Assembly: GCF_017921975.2 (NCBI RefSeq)
Contig: NZ_JAGEMO020000007.1
Span: 248,001 to 312,000 of the forward strand
Length of the DNA stretch: 64,000 bases
Reading direction: 5' to 3'
Source of the DNA: Hymenobacter terricola
GTDB lineage: Bacteria; Bacteroidota; Bacteroidia; Cytophagales; Hymenobacteraceae
Position numbers and translations under genes: made by a program. Positions 53,979 through 63,444 of the stretch are shown piece after piece; position 1 is the first letter of the stretch; each line of letters begins with the position of its first letter. The notes beneath the pieces are model-generated. The model made no database searches. It was given only the letters and a program-made list of their open reading frames with translations, and was not told the DNA's origin.

Positions 53979-54755
53979 ATGTTTGCACGCCTACTCTTAT
54001 TATTGCCCCTGCTGGCGCTGCTGGCCGGCCCGGCCCGCGCCCAGGATTTACTCACCAAGCGCAACGGCGAGGAAGTGGCCGTGAAGGTGGTTGAAATCAC
54101 GCCCGCCGAGGTGCGCTACCGCCGCACCGACAATCCCGATGGGCCGCTCATCAGCGTGTGGAAGACGGAGGTGTTTATGATTCGCTACGCCAACGGCACC
54201 AAGGAAATGCTCAATGCCGCGCCGGCCGCCCCCGGCGCCCCAATGCCGGCCACGGCCGGGCAAACCGTCTTTCCGCGCGAGGTTCCCACGGTCAACAACC
54301 AGTCGCCCGACGACGCGATTCTGGAAGAACCCATTCACCTCGACGGCCCTCGCATCGGCTTTACCGTGCTCACGAGTGGCGTGCTGGACAAAGCCCACGA
54401 GCACCTGCCCAGCCTCAACCCCTTTCTTACGCAGTTTGGCTGGCAGTTTGAAACGCGCCTGTTCCGGATGCCCAATGGGCTGAGCGGGCTGGCCGAATTT
54501 GTGCCGCTGGTGGGCGGCCTGGAGCAGGGCCAGTTTATCCCGAGCATCAGCGGGCTGATTGGAATTCGCGGGGCCAAAGGGTTTGAATTCGGCCTCGGGC
54601 CCAACGTGACCCCGCTGGGAGCCGACATCGTGCTGGCCGTGGGCACCTCGTTCCGCTCCAACGGCATCAACTTCCCGGTGAATCTGGCCGTCGTGCCCGG
54701 CAACGGCGGCGCCCGCGTCAGCCTGCTGCTGGGCTTCAACGCCCGCCATCGCTAG
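53979..54755 (+). CDS. secreted protein with a small beta domain shared with the next gene
   Basis: 258 residues: signal peptide (RLLLLLPLLALLAGPARA), then a 60-residue domain with LLTKRNGEEVAVKVVEITPAEVRYRRTDNP and VFMIRYANGTKEML that recurs in the next gene, a proline/alanine linker, and a C-terminal beta-rich domain (PRIGFTVLTSGVLDKAHEHLP ... VPGNGGARVSLLLGFN). Likely periplasmic or surface. Function unknown. Confidence 0.75.
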   Translation: MFARLLLLLPLLALLAGPARAQDLLTKRNGEEVAVKVVEITPAEVRYRRTDNPDGPLISVWKTEVFMIRYANGTKEMLNAAPAAPGAPMPATAGQTVFPREVPTVNNQSPDDAILEEPIHLDGPRIGFTVLTSGVLDKAHEHLPSLNPFLTQFGWQFETRLFRMPNGLSGLAEFVPLVGGLEQGQFIPSISGLIGIRGAKGFEFGLGPNVTPLGADIVLAVGTSFRSNGINFPVNLAVVPGNGGARVSLLLGFNARHR

Positions 54756-54785
54756 GCCATGCTGCTGATTTTATTCTGCCCCGTG

Positions 54786-55400
54786 ATGCAAAGAATACGA
54801 CTACTGCTCCTGGTGCTGCTGGCAGCCGGGGCCAGCCCGGCCCGGGCGCAAACACCGGCCACTGATGTCATTCTGCGCACCGACGGCACGGAAGTATCTG
54901 GCCGCGTGCTCACCATCACGCCCCTGGAGCTACGCTACCTGCCCCCGACCGGGGCCGACACCCTGCCCCTGGCCGTTGCCGACGTGTTCCTGGTGCGCTA
55001 CGCCAATGGCACCCGCGAGGTGCTGCACCCGGCCCCGGCCAACGCCCCCACTGCCCCCGGCCCGCTGCCGGGCCTGAGCGAAACTGGACGCCGCACCCTG
55101 GCGCAGCGGGATGCCACCCACGGATACACCGACCATGCCGCGTTCTGGGGCTCGTTGGGAGCTACGCTGTATGGCGGGCCCGTGTTTGGACTGGTGGCAC
55201 CGGCCGTGATAGCCCCGCATCGGGTGGCAGAGCGCAACCTGGGAGCCCCGCACCCCGCGCTGCTGGCCGACGCATTTTATGGCGAGGCTTACCGCCAGGA
55301 AGCCCAGCGCCGCAAGCGCGGCCGGGCGTGGGCCGGCTACGGCGTGGGCACGGCCGCATGGGTGGTGCTGTTTGCATCACTTCTGGCCAACGCTCACTAG
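54786..55400 (+). CDS. secreted protein related to its neighbour
   Basis: 204 residues: signal peptide (MQRIRLLLLVLLAAGASPARA), then VILRTDGTEVSGRVLTITPLELRYLPP and VFLVRYANGTREVL, the same domain as in the preceding gene, a linker and a C-terminal part with a membrane span (AWVVLFASLLANA). The start ATG at 54786 was chosen over 54759. The two genes are 30 bp apart and likely arose by duplication of the N-terminal domain with different C-termini. Confidence 0.75.
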   Translation: MQRIRLLLLVLLAAGASPARAQTPATDVILRTDGTEVSGRVLTITPLELRYLPPTGADTLPLAVADVFLVRYANGTREVLHPAPANAPTAPGPLPGLSETGRRTLAQRDATHGYTDHAAFWGSLGATLYGGPVFGLVAPAVIAPHRVAERNLGAPHPALLADAFYGEAYRQEAQRRKRGRAWAGYGVGTAAWVVLFASLLANAH

Positions 55401-55548
55401 CCGCCACCTGAATGACGGGCAGCAGCGAGCCGGTGTGCAAAATTCTGGCATTCCCGCCGGAGCGTAAACGATACCAAAAGCGAGTGCGTACAAGGCCCAT
55501 AATTTCAAACCTTCCCGCCCACATTTCCTTCCCTAATCCTTTTCAACT

Positions 55549-55977
55549 ATGGACCTCAACAATAATAACATCGGCGACAGTACCGAGCTCCGGGCTCGCG
55601 GCAACTGGAACGACATTAAGGGCCAGGCTAAGCAGAAATGGGCCGGCCTGACTGATGATGACCTGACCTATGACGAAGGCAAGCAGGACGAATGGTTCGG
55701 CAAGCTCCAGCAGAAAACCGGCCAGAAGATTGATGACATCAAGAACTGGTTCAACGACAAAACCGACAACGCCACGGCTTCGAGCAAGGGCACCGAGCTG
55801 CGGGCGCGCGGCGACTGGAACCAGATTAAAGGCCAGGCCAAGCAGAAGTGGGGCAACCTCACCGACGACGACCTGAACTACGAAGAAGGCAAGCAGGACG
55901 AATGGTTCGGCAAGCTGCAAGAGAAAACCGGCCACGCCGTGGACGACATCAAGTCCTGGTTCAGCCGCACGTTCTAA
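55549..55977 (+). CDS. CsbD-family stress protein with two domains
   Basis: 142 residues, two tandem CsbD domains (about 12-68 and 82-138) sharing LRARGxWNxIKGQAKQKW, DDDLxYxEGKQDEWFGKLQ and GxxIDDIKNWF, joined by DKTDNATASSKG. CsbD proteins are small stress-linked proteins of unknown mechanism; a duplicated form is less common. Upstream 140 bp hold no clear promoter. Confidence 0.9.
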   Translation: MDLNNNNIGDSTELRARGNWNDIKGQAKQKWAGLTDDDLTYDEGKQDEWFGKLQQKTGQKIDDIKNWFNDKTDNATASSKGTELRARGDWNQIKGQAKQKWGNLTDDDLNYEEGKQDEWFGKLQEKTGHAVDDIKSWFSRTF

Positions 55978-56037
55978 CCCGACTTTTCCCGATGAAATAA
56001 GGCGCCTTCCTAATCCACACGCCGCTATTTCATCATC

Positions 56038-56072
56038 AAAAGCCCCTCCTGTTACCAGGAGGGGCTTTTTTG
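56038..56072 (+). terminator. terminator after CsbD gene
   Basis: AAAGCCCCTCCTG / CAGGAGGGGCTTT stem with a 5-nt loop and T run. Confidence 0.9.
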
Positions 56073-56268
56073 TGGTTCCTTTTTCTTCTTTTGCTTCCCG
56101 GTTTGCCTTCGCCCGGCCTTGGGTACTGGCGCAACAGCAAACTTGGGTCTAACAGTAATTTTTTATCATTTTTCCCACGTCCCAATGCGTGAGCAAACCG
56201 CATACCTTAGCGCCCGGTAACAACCTTTCGCCAGTGTAGTGGTCAGGGGTCCATCCCGTTTCGGCCGC

Positions 56269-56276
56269 TACTTTTA
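56269..56276 (+). promoter_or_regulatory. possible -7 element for the ECF sigma gene
   Basis: TACTTTTA resembles TAnnTTTG (last base A), 22 bp before the ATG. Confidence 0.4.
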
Positions 56277-56298
56277 ATTCCGCACGCCCTTTACAGCC

Positions 56299-56880
56299 AT
56301 GACCGAAGCCGACGAGAACAGCGCGCAGCTTTGGGAAACCTTTCGCGGGGGCGAAGCCCGGGCCCTGGCCGCGCTGTTCGAAATGTATTACGACGCCTTG
56401 TACCACTACGGGCTGAAGCTGACCGGCGACGAGGAGCTGGTGAAAGACTGCATTCAGAACCTGTTTCAAAAGCTGTGGCGGCGGCGCGAGGGCCTGCGCG
56501 CCGTGCAGGTAGTGAAGGCCTACCTGTTCAAAGCCCTGCGCCGCCACCTGGGCGACGAAACCAAGCTGTTGCAGCACCGGCACCTGCTGCCCAACTACAC
56601 CGATTCGTTCGAAGTCACGTATTCGCACGAGGAGTTTCTGATTGCCCAGCAGGGCGATGCCGAGCAGAGTGCCCGGCTGCTGGCCGCCCTCAACCAGCTC
56701 TCGAAGCGCCAACGGGAAGCCCTGTACCTGAAGTTTTTCGACGGGTTTTCCTACGAGCGCATCGCCGAGGTGATGTCGCTCAACACCCAGTCGGTTCGCA
56801 ATTTGATTTTCAATGCGTTGAAGACCTTGCGCAAGGTCCTGGTGGCGGCGCTGGCCCTGCTTTTCCTGCTGGCCAACTGA
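56299..56880 (+). CDS. ECF sigma factor (FecI-like)
   Basis: 193 residues: region 2 with ALAALFEMYYDALYHYGLKLTGDEELVKDCIQNLFQKLWRRRE, region 4 with LLAALNQLSKRQREALYLKFFDGFSYERIAEVMSLNTQSVRNLIFNALKTLRKVL. The C-terminal hydrophobic tail (LVAALALLFLLAN) is unusual and might tether the sigma factor. Followed by a FecR gene, then SusC: the typical ECF/anti-sigma switch. Confidence 0.93.
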   Translation: MTEADENSAQLWETFRGGEARALAALFEMYYDALYHYGLKLTGDEELVKDCIQNLFQKLWRRREGLRAVQVVKAYLFKALRRHLGDETKLLQHRHLLPNYTDSFEVTYSHEEFLIAQQGDAEQSARLLAALNQLSKRQREALYLKFFDGFSYERIAEVMSLNTQSVRNLIFNALKTLRKVLVAALALLFLLAN

Positions 56881-57074
56881 AGGTGGCGCCGCTGGCGATG
56901 CCCCAACGAGCCCGACCGGAACGGTCTGCCTGCTGCCTTTTATAAAAAAAGTTTTGCGAGGAATGAGTATAAACGGCCGCATCGGCCGTGATGGATATGA
57001 ACGGGGCTGCCAGCGACTACCCGCCGCGCCGCGCAAACGCGGCACAGAGCCGCCCGCCCGTTCGCTATCTGCTT

Positions 57075-58145
57075 ATGAAATACGCTGTTTACTCGACCGA
57101 GGATTTTTTGGCTGACGAGTCGTTTCAATCGTTTGTGGTTGGGACCGACCCCGCCGCCGTGCAGTTCTGGCAGACGTGGATAGCGCAGCACCCGGCCAAA
57201 GAAACTGAGTTTAATGATGCCGTGGCGGTGTTGGAGTTGCTGGCCACCCGCCAGCCGCTGCCCCTGCCCGAGGCCCTGAAGCAGATAGAAGCCGCCAAGC
57301 TGTGGCACAGCATGCACCCACCCGTAGCGCCCCGCGCCCAGCCGGCCTTGCGCGTGGGCCGGCGCGCCCGCCGTTGGGCCAGCGCCGCCGGGGCTGCCGT
57401 GGTATTGGGTTGCGCCGGCCTCGGCCTGTGGCAGCGCGCCGCCGCACCCACCACGGCCGCAGCCTGGACCAGCTATGCCACCCACAGCGGCGAACATCGC
57501 CAGGTGACGCTGCCCGACGGCTCCCGCGTGACCCTGAATGCCAACTCCGTACTGAAGCTGGCCACGGCCTGGCAGCCGGGCCAGGCCCGGGAGGTATGGC
57601 TGACGGGCGAGGCATTTTTTAATGTTCAACACACGGCGCCGGCGCAATTGAAAGCGGTGACAGCGGCCCCGGCCAATGTGAAATTCACGGTGCACGCCGG
57701 GCCGCTGGACGTGGCGGTGCTGGGCACGCAGTTCGACGTGCTGAACCGGCCGGGCCGGACGAATGTCATCCTGAAATCGGGTCAGGTGCAGCTGCGCCAT
57801 CAGTTGGCCGGCCGCACCGAAGAGCTGCTGATGAAGCCCGGCGAGCTGGTGGAATACCGCCCGGCTGAGGCCCAGGCGCCCCTGGCCAAGCGCCCCGTGA
57901 ATGCCGAGCTGTATGCCGCCTGGACCACCGGACACCTGGATTTCGACAATACGCCGGTTTCGGAAATTATCACCCTGTTGGAGGACACCTACGGCCTCCG
58001 GATTTCGGTGCGTGACCCGGCCCTGCGGCAGCAGAAGCTGACGGGCTCGGTGCCCAACCACGACGTGGACGCGCTGCTGAACGCCTTCGGCAAATCCCTG
58101 GATGTCAGCGTGCATCGCGAGGGCAACCGGGTGCGGCTCGACTGA
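57075..58145 (+). CDS. FecR-family anti-sigma factor
   Basis: 356 residues: N-terminal cytoplasmic part (MKYAVYSTEDFLADESFQSFVVG), a span (about 95-115, ASAAGAAVVLGCAGLGLW), then the FecR domain with WTSYATHSGEHRQVTLPDGSRVTLNANSVLKLA, GEAFFNVQH, FTVHAGPLDVAVLGTQFDVLNR and a DUF4974-like C-terminal domain (DFDNTPVSEIITLLEDTYGL). It receives the signal from the SusC STN domain and controls the sigma factor. The ATG at 57075 is chosen over 56988. Confidence 0.9.
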   Translation: MKYAVYSTEDFLADESFQSFVVGTDPAAVQFWQTWIAQHPAKETEFNDAVAVLELLATRQPLPLPEALKQIEAAKLWHSMHPPVAPRAQPALRVGRRARRWASAAGAAVVLGCAGLGLWQRAAAPTTAAAWTSYATHSGEHRQVTLPDGSRVTLNANSVLKLATAWQPGQAREVWLTGEAFFNVQHTAPAQLKAVTAAPANVKFTVHAGPLDVAVLGTQFDVLNRPGRTNVILKSGQVQLRHQLAGRTEELLMKPGELVEYRPAEAQAPLAKRPVNAELYAAWTTGHLDFDNTPVSEIITLLEDTYGLRISVRDPALRQQKLTGSVPNHDVDALLNAFGKSLDVSVHREGNRVRLD

Positions 58146-58209
58146 TTACTTGCTATTGAAGGCCTGTTCGGGCCGCTTTGCCCTGCTCTTCACCCTAGAA
58201 TTCCCACCT

Positions 58210-61200
58210 ATGGCACTGTTTACTCACTCGCTAAAGCTGCTCCCGCTGGTGTTGGCCGGAAGCCTGTGCGCGGCCCGGGCTCAAAGCCCGCTGGTAGCGC
58301 AGCTCAAGTCCACGCAGCAGCCCGAGCCGACGACGAACCGGCCGGGCGCCCGGGGCACTTCGCTGGAAAGCATTCTGCAGGAATTTAAAGTTGCGCACCA
58401 CGCTTATTTCCTGTACCGCAGCGACTTAATCAAAGATAAATTCGTCAACATTGAGGCTCTGAGCTTCCGCAGCTGGGAAGATAAGCTGACGTATGCCGTG
58501 ACGGTGAGCGGCCTGCGCGTGGAGAAAACCGACCGCAACGTGTACGTCATCTCGGGGCCAAAATCTTCCAGCCCCAGCCTGCAATCGATTGGGGCGGGCA
58601 GCGGGCCCAGCGTGGCGGGCTGGGAAATGGCCGGCGCCATCAGCCCGGTGCCCGTAACGGTTCGGGGCCAGGTGGTTGGGCCCGACAAAGCGCCCATTCC
58701 GGGGGTGACGGTGCTGGTGAAAAACACCACCAACGGCACCACCACCGATGCGGAGGGCAATTTCTCCCTCAGTCTACCTGATGCCGACGGAACGCTGGTT
58801 ATTTCCGCCATCGGCTTCGTAACGCAGGAAGTACCGCTGCAAGGGCGCACGCAAGTGAATGTGGCCCTGCAAACCGACGTGAAAGCCCTGGAGGAAGTGG
58901 TGGTGTTAGGCTACTACAGCCAGAAAAAAACTGACCTGACGGGGGCAGTTTCGCAAATTAATCAGCGTGACATTGGCAGCATTCCGGTGACGGGCGTAGC
59001 CCAGATTATGCAGGGTAAAGCAGCCGGAGTGGCCATTACGCAGGCCACCGGCGCACCCGGCGAGAACATTGCAGTGCGCATTCGTGGCGTGGGGACCATC
59101 AACGATAACGACCCACTTTACATCATCGACGGTGTGCCGACCAAGGACGGCATCAACCAGATTTCGCCCAATGATATTGAGAGCATCAACATTATAAAGG
59201 ATGCGGCGGCGGCGGCTACGTACGGGGCGCGGGCCTCGAACGGAGTGGTGATTGTGACCACGAAGCGCGGCAAATCGGGCAAGCCCCGGCTGAGCGTGAG
59301 CGCCTATAGCGGGGTGCAAACGGCGGCCAACCTCATCAAAATGGCCAACACCAGCCAGTACGTGAACGCCTACAACGTGGCGGCGGTGAACGACGGCCGC
59401 GACCAGATTACCCCCGCGCTGGCCGCCACGCTGCCCGATGTGAACTGGCTGAAGGAAGTGCTGAAGCCCGCCCAGCAGTACAACGTGCAGGCCGACGTGA
59501 GCGGTGGCGGCGAAAACTCGCAGTACATCGTGTCGGGCAGCTACCTGAAGCAGGACGGCTTGATTCAGAACTCGTCGTACGACCGCTACAACCTGCGCAC
59601 GGCGGTGAACAGCACGCTGTCGAAATACTTCAAGGTGGGCACCAACGCCAACCTTTCCTATGCCAAAACCCGGCAGGTGGGCACCTCCGGCGACGGGTTT
59701 GGCGACGGCAACCCGGGGGCCAGCATCGTGCGCTACGCCCTGTTCCGGACGCCGGCCACGCCGGTTTACAACGACCAGGGCCAGTTCGTGGATTTGCCGA
59801 AATCGAACGGCGTGCTGACGTCGGCCTTTTTCGGCGACGGCATCAACCCGGTGGCTTTGGCCGATGCGGCCGACCGCAACTTCAACGCCTACTCCATTTT
59901 GGGCAACGGCTACGTGGATTTTACGCCGGTGGAGCACCTGCGCATCCGCTCCGACTACGGCATCACCTTCCGCATCACCGATTACAAGCAGTTTTTCAAG
60001 ACGTTCGGCATCGACCGCTCGTTCAACTCGCCGCCGCAGCTGGCCCAGTCCAACACCAACGAATTCAACTACAACTGGACCAACACCGCCACCTACGACC
60101 TGCCGGTGGGCGAGAGCATGTTCAACATTCTGGTGGGCACGGAGGCCATTAAGAATAACATCAAAGCCATTTCGGCCTCGCGCCGGGGCTACGTCGACCA
60201 GTCGGCCACGTTCCAGTACCTCGACGCCGGCACCGGCATCCAGCAGAACGGCGGGGGCCAGTCGCACTCGTCGCTGCTCTCGGCGTTTGGGCGGCTGGGC
60301 TACAGCTATAAGGAACGGTACCTGGCCAGCTTCAACTTCCGGCGCGATGCCTCGTCGCAATTCTTGCCGGGGCAGCGGGCGCAAAGCTTTTATTCGGGCT
60401 CAGTGGGCTGGAACCTGGCCCAGGAAGGCTTTATGCAGAACTTCTCGGCCTTTTCGCTGCTCAAAGTGCGGGCCAGCGTGGGCCAGCTTGGCAACTCGGC
60501 TATCGGCAACTATCCGTATGCCTCGCTGATAAGCAACACCGGCTATTATCCGTTCGGCGGGGTGTCGACCCAGGGCCTGAGCATCGTAACCAAGGGCAAC
60601 CCGAACATCCGCTGGGAAACCAGCACCCAGACCGACGTGGGCCTCGATATGGGCCTGCTGAAAGGTGCTTTGCAGCTCACGGTGGACTATTTCATCAAGA
60701 ATACGTCGAATGTGCTGCTGTTTCTGCCGCAGCCCAGCAGCGCCGGGGCCGGCGGCAACCCGGCCGTGAACGCCGGCAAAATCCGCAACAAGGGCCTGGA
60801 AGTGGAACTGTCGTACCGCAACTCCATCGGCAAGGACTGGAGCTTTGGGGTGACGGGCAACATGGCCACGCTCAGTAACGAAGTGGTGTCGCTCGGCAGT
60901 GCCGCGCCAATTGTGGGCGGGCGCATCGATAACAACTACTACGCCACGCTCACCGCCGTGGGCCACCCCATCGGCTCGTTCTACCTGCTCCAGACGGAGG
61001 GTATTTTCCAGAATGCGCAGGAAGTTTTCACCCACGCCTACCAGGGGCCGGGCATCAAGCCGGGCGACGTGAAATTTAAGGACATCAGCGGGCCGGACGG
61101 CGTGCCCGACGGCATCATTGACGGCTACGACCGCACCTTCGTGGGCAGCCCGATTCCGACGCTCACCTACGGCCTGACCGCCAACGTGCGCTACAAGCAC

Positions 61201-61671
61201 CTCGATTTGAGCGTCTTCTTCCAGGGCATCTCCGGCAACAAGATTTACAACCAGGTCAACACCGACATTGAAGGCTTTTACCGGGCCTTCAACCTGACCG
61301 AGCGGGCCGCCACCAACTACTGGACCGGCGAGGGCAGCACCAACGTGTACCCGCGCCTGTCGTGGACCGGCGCCACCAACAACAAGCAGCCCTCCGACCG
61401 CTTCCTCGAATCGGGCTCCTACCTGCGGCTCAAGAACGTGCAGCTGGGCTACACCTTCGGCGATAAGCTGCTGGCGCCCGTGCACATCTCCTCGGTGCGC
61501 CTCTACGCCAGCGTGCAGAACCTGCTCACATTCACCAAGTACACCGGCCTCGACCCCGAGCAGGGCACCAACAGCAACTCGCTGGGCGACGGCGTGCGGG
61601 CCACGGGCATCGACTTCGGGACTTACCCCTCGGCGCGCACCTTCACGGTGGGCATCAACGCGGGCTTTTAG
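58210..61671 (+). CDS. SusC/RagA TonB-dependent receptor with STN domain
   Basis: 1153 residues: signal peptide (MALFTHSLKLLPLVLAGSLCAARA), a Secretin/TonB short N-terminal (STN) domain (GTSLESILQEFKVAHHAYFLYRSDL ... RVEKTDRNVYVIS), a carboxypeptidase-like domain (GVTVLVKNTTNGTTTDAEGNF), a SusC plug (VAQIMQGKAAGVAITQATGAPGENIAVRIRG, DPLYIIDGVP, DIESINIIKDAAAAATYGARASNGVVIVTTKRGK) and a barrel ending FTVGINAGF. The STN domain contacts FecR. SusC carries oligosaccharides or peptides across the outer membrane with SusD; the ligand is not visible. Confidence 0.95.
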   Translation: MALFTHSLKLLPLVLAGSLCAARAQSPLVAQLKSTQQPEPTTNRPGARGTSLESILQEFKVAHHAYFLYRSDLIKDKFVNIEALSFRSWEDKLTYAVTVSGLRVEKTDRNVYVISGPKSSSPSLQSIGAGSGPSVAGWEMAGAISPVPVTVRGQVVGPDKAPIPGVTVLVKNTTNGTTTDAEGNFSLSLPDADGTLVISAIGFVTQEVPLQGRTQVNVALQTDVKALEEVVVLGYYSQKKTDLTGAVSQINQRDIGSIPVTGVAQIMQGKAAGVAITQATGAPGENIAVRIRGVGTINDNDPLYIIDGVPTKDGINQISPNDIESINIIKDAAAAATYGARASNGVVIVTTKRGKSGKPRLSVSAYSGVQTAANLIKMANTSQYVNAYNVAAVNDGRDQITPALAATLPDVNWLKEVLKPAQQYNVQADVSGGGENSQYIVSGSYLKQDGLIQNSSYDRYNLRTAVNSTLSKYFKVGTNANLSYAKTRQVGTSGDGFGDGNPGASIVRYALFRTPATPVYNDQGQFVDLPKSNGVLTSAFFGDGINPVALADAADRNFNAYSILGNGYVDFTPVEHLRIRSDYGITFRITDYKQFFKTFGIDRSFNSPPQLAQSNTNEFNYNWTNTATYDLPVGESMFNILVGTEAIKNNIKAISASRRGYVDQSATFQYLDAGTGIQQNGGGQSHSSLLSAFGRLGYSYKERYLASFNFRRDASSQFLPGQRAQSFYSGSVGWNLAQEGFMQNFSAFSLLKVRASVGQLGNSAIGNYPYASLISNTGYYPFGGVSTQGLSIVTKGNPNIRWETSTQTDVGLDMGLLKGALQLTVDYFIKNTSNVLLFLPQPSSAGAGGNPAVNAGKIRNKGLEVELSYRNSIGKDWSFGVTGNMATLSNEVVSLGSAAPIVGGRIDNNYYATLTAVGHPIGSFYLLQTEGIFQNAQEVFTHAYQGPGIKPGDVKFKDISGPDGVPDGIIDGYDRTFVGSPIPTLTYGLTANVRYKHLDLSVFFQGISGNKIYNQVNTDIEGFYRAFNLTERAATNYWTGEGSTNVYPRLSWTGATNNKQPSDRFLESGSYLRLKNVQLGYTFGDKLLAPVHISSVRLYASVQNLLTFTKYTGLDPEQGTNSNSLGDGVRATGIDFGTYPSARTFTVGINAGF

Positions 61672-61701
61672 CTGATTTTGATTGTCCGAACAGAAAACAA
61701 G

Positions 61702-61830
61702 AACGTCATGCAGAGCAGAGTGGAGTCGAAGCATCTCGCTTGCCACCACCAATCAAACCCGCTGCAATGATTGAATTACTACCACACGCGGGATGCTTCG
61801 ACTTCGCTGCGCTCCGCTCTGCATGACGTT
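61702..61830. repeat. family A palindrome, copy 5 (between susC and susD)
   Basis: Arms AACGTCATGCAGAGC...GCTCTGCATGACGTT pair with additional inner pairing (CAGAGTGGAGTCGAAGCATC with GATGCTTCGACTTC). It lies 30 bp after the susC stop and 52 bp before the susD start, so a stable hairpin splits the pair on the mRNA. Confidence 0.85.
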
Positions 61831-61882
61831 CTGCCCCTTTCCAACACGTGCTGCCTCCCTCCCCAAAAACCACCCTTTCCCC

Positions 61883-63385
61883 ATGAAATTCCCACCCCTT
61901 GCATTCGGCTTGCTCGCCACCCTGGCATTGGCTACGGCGGGCTGCGATAAATTCCTGGACCAACCCGTGCTGGGGCAGTACGAGGCCGGTCAGTTCTTCA
62001 CGTCGAACACCAACGCCGTGCTGGCCGTGAACGCCGCCTACGTGCCGCTCTCGTTCCGCGACGCGGCCAGCAACCCGCTGTGGGTGCTGGGCGACGTGGC
62101 CTCCGACGACGCCGTGAAAGGCAGCAACCCCGGCGACCAGGCCGATTTCGAGAACATCGACCAGTTCAACATCACGCCCACCAACGCGGCCGTGGAAGCC
62201 ATGTGGAAGCGCTACTACGACGGAATATTCAAGTGCAACGTGGTGACCGACGGCCTGCCCGCCACCAACGCCGCCGTGAGCGCCGACGTGCGCCAGCAGG
62301 TGCTGGGCCAGGCGCAGTTCCTGCGGGCGTACTACTACTTCCAGCTCACCACCATCTACGGCCGCATTCCGCTGCGCGTGAAGGTGGAAACCCCCGAGGA
62401 GCTGCAAAGCCCGGCCCGCGACCAAACCGTCATCTACGCCCAGATTGAGGCCGACTGCCAGGCCGCCGCCACGGCGCTGCCCGCCACCTGGACCGGGGCC
62501 GACATCGGCCGGGCCACCAAGGGCGCGGCCCTGGCGCTGCTGGCCAAAACGTATTTGTATGAGAAGAAATGGGCCCTGGCCGCCACCACGGCCCAGCAGG
62601 TAACGGCGCTGGGCTACACCCTGCTGCCCGTGTTCGCCGATAATTTCCGGGCGGCCACCAAGAACAATGCGGAGGCCATTTTCTCGGTGCAGCACACCGC
62701 GGGCCTCAGTCCGAACCAGGGCAATAACCTGAACCAGTGGTTTGCCCCGCGCCAGCAGAACGGCTACGGATTCTTTTACCCCACCCGCAGCCTGGTCAAT
62801 AATTTCGAGCAAACCCCGGCCGGCGTGTACGACCCGCGCCTCGACTACTCGGTGGGCCGGCTCGGCCAGTCGTTTTTCGGCGTGCCCTTCGACACCACCT
62901 GGACCACCACCGGCTACCTCTCCAAGAAGCACTTGCAGCCGCTCAGCGAGGTGCCGGCCAACACCAAGGGCGACGGCAACCTGAACTACCAGGCCATTCG
63001 CTACGCCGAGGTGCTGCTCATTGAGGCCGAGGCCAGCAACGAGGCCGGCAACCCCGCCGCCGCCCTCGTGGCCCTGAATAAAGTGCGCAAACGGGCCCGC
63101 GAAAGCTACCTCAACGACCGCACCCTGCCCGGCTTCGGCACGGTGCCGGTGGGCCTGCTGCCCGACATCACCACCACCGACCAGGGCCAGCTGCGCGACA
63201 ACATCCGCCGGGAGCGGCGCTCGGAACTGGCCCTGGAATTCCAGCGCTTCTTCGACGTCATCCGCTACGGCGAGCCCTACGCCCGCCTGGCGTTCAGCGA
63301 CCGGCCCAACTTCAACTACGCCCGCCACAAGTTTTTCCCGGTGCCGCAGAGCGAGCGCGACACCAACAAAAGCCTGGGCCTCTAG
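61883..63385 (+). CDS. SusD/RagB-family nutrient-binding lipoprotein
   Basis: 500 residues: lipobox LATAGC with following DKFLDQ, then SusD patterns: AVLAVNAAYVPLSF, DQFNITPTNAAVEAMWKRYYDGIFKCN, LRAYYYFQLTTIYGRIPL (TPR-like helices), YAEVLLIEAEASNEAG, and RERRSELALEFQRFFDVIRYG. Binds the SusC substrate at the surface. The ATG at 61883 gives the clean signal. Pairs with SusC. Confidence 0.95.
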   Translation: MKFPPLAFGLLATLALATAGCDKFLDQPVLGQYEAGQFFTSNTNAVLAVNAAYVPLSFRDAASNPLWVLGDVASDDAVKGSNPGDQADFENIDQFNITPTNAAVEAMWKRYYDGIFKCNVVTDGLPATNAAVSADVRQQVLGQAQFLRAYYYFQLTTIYGRIPLRVKVETPEELQSPARDQTVIYAQIEADCQAAATALPATWTGADIGRATKGAALALLAKTYLYEKKWALAATTAQQVTALGYTLLPVFADNFRAATKNNAEAIFSVQHTAGLSPNQGNNLNQWFAPRQQNGYGFFYPTRSLVNNFEQTPAGVYDPRLDYSVGRLGQSFFGVPFDTTWTTTGYLSKKHLQPLSEVPANTKGDGNLNYQAIRYAEVLLIEAEASNEAGNPAAALVALNKVRKRARESYLNDRTLPGFGTVPVGLLPDITTTDQGQLRDNIRRERRSELALEFQRFFDVIRYGEPYARLAFSDRPNFNYARHKFFPVPQSERDTNKSLGL

Positions 63386-63444
63386 CCGCGCTTCCCGCCA
63401 ACTTTTTCCCACTTTTTAATTCCCACAATTTTCTCAACCTCCCC

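Larger units (their letters stand above)
55978..56298. other. gap between CsbD gene and sigma gene
   Basis: The 321 bp hold the terminator at 56038-56072 and, further on, AT-rich sequence with the weak promoter-like TACTTTTA (56269-56276) 22 bp before the sigma ATG. No gene or repeat is seen. Confidence 0.6.
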
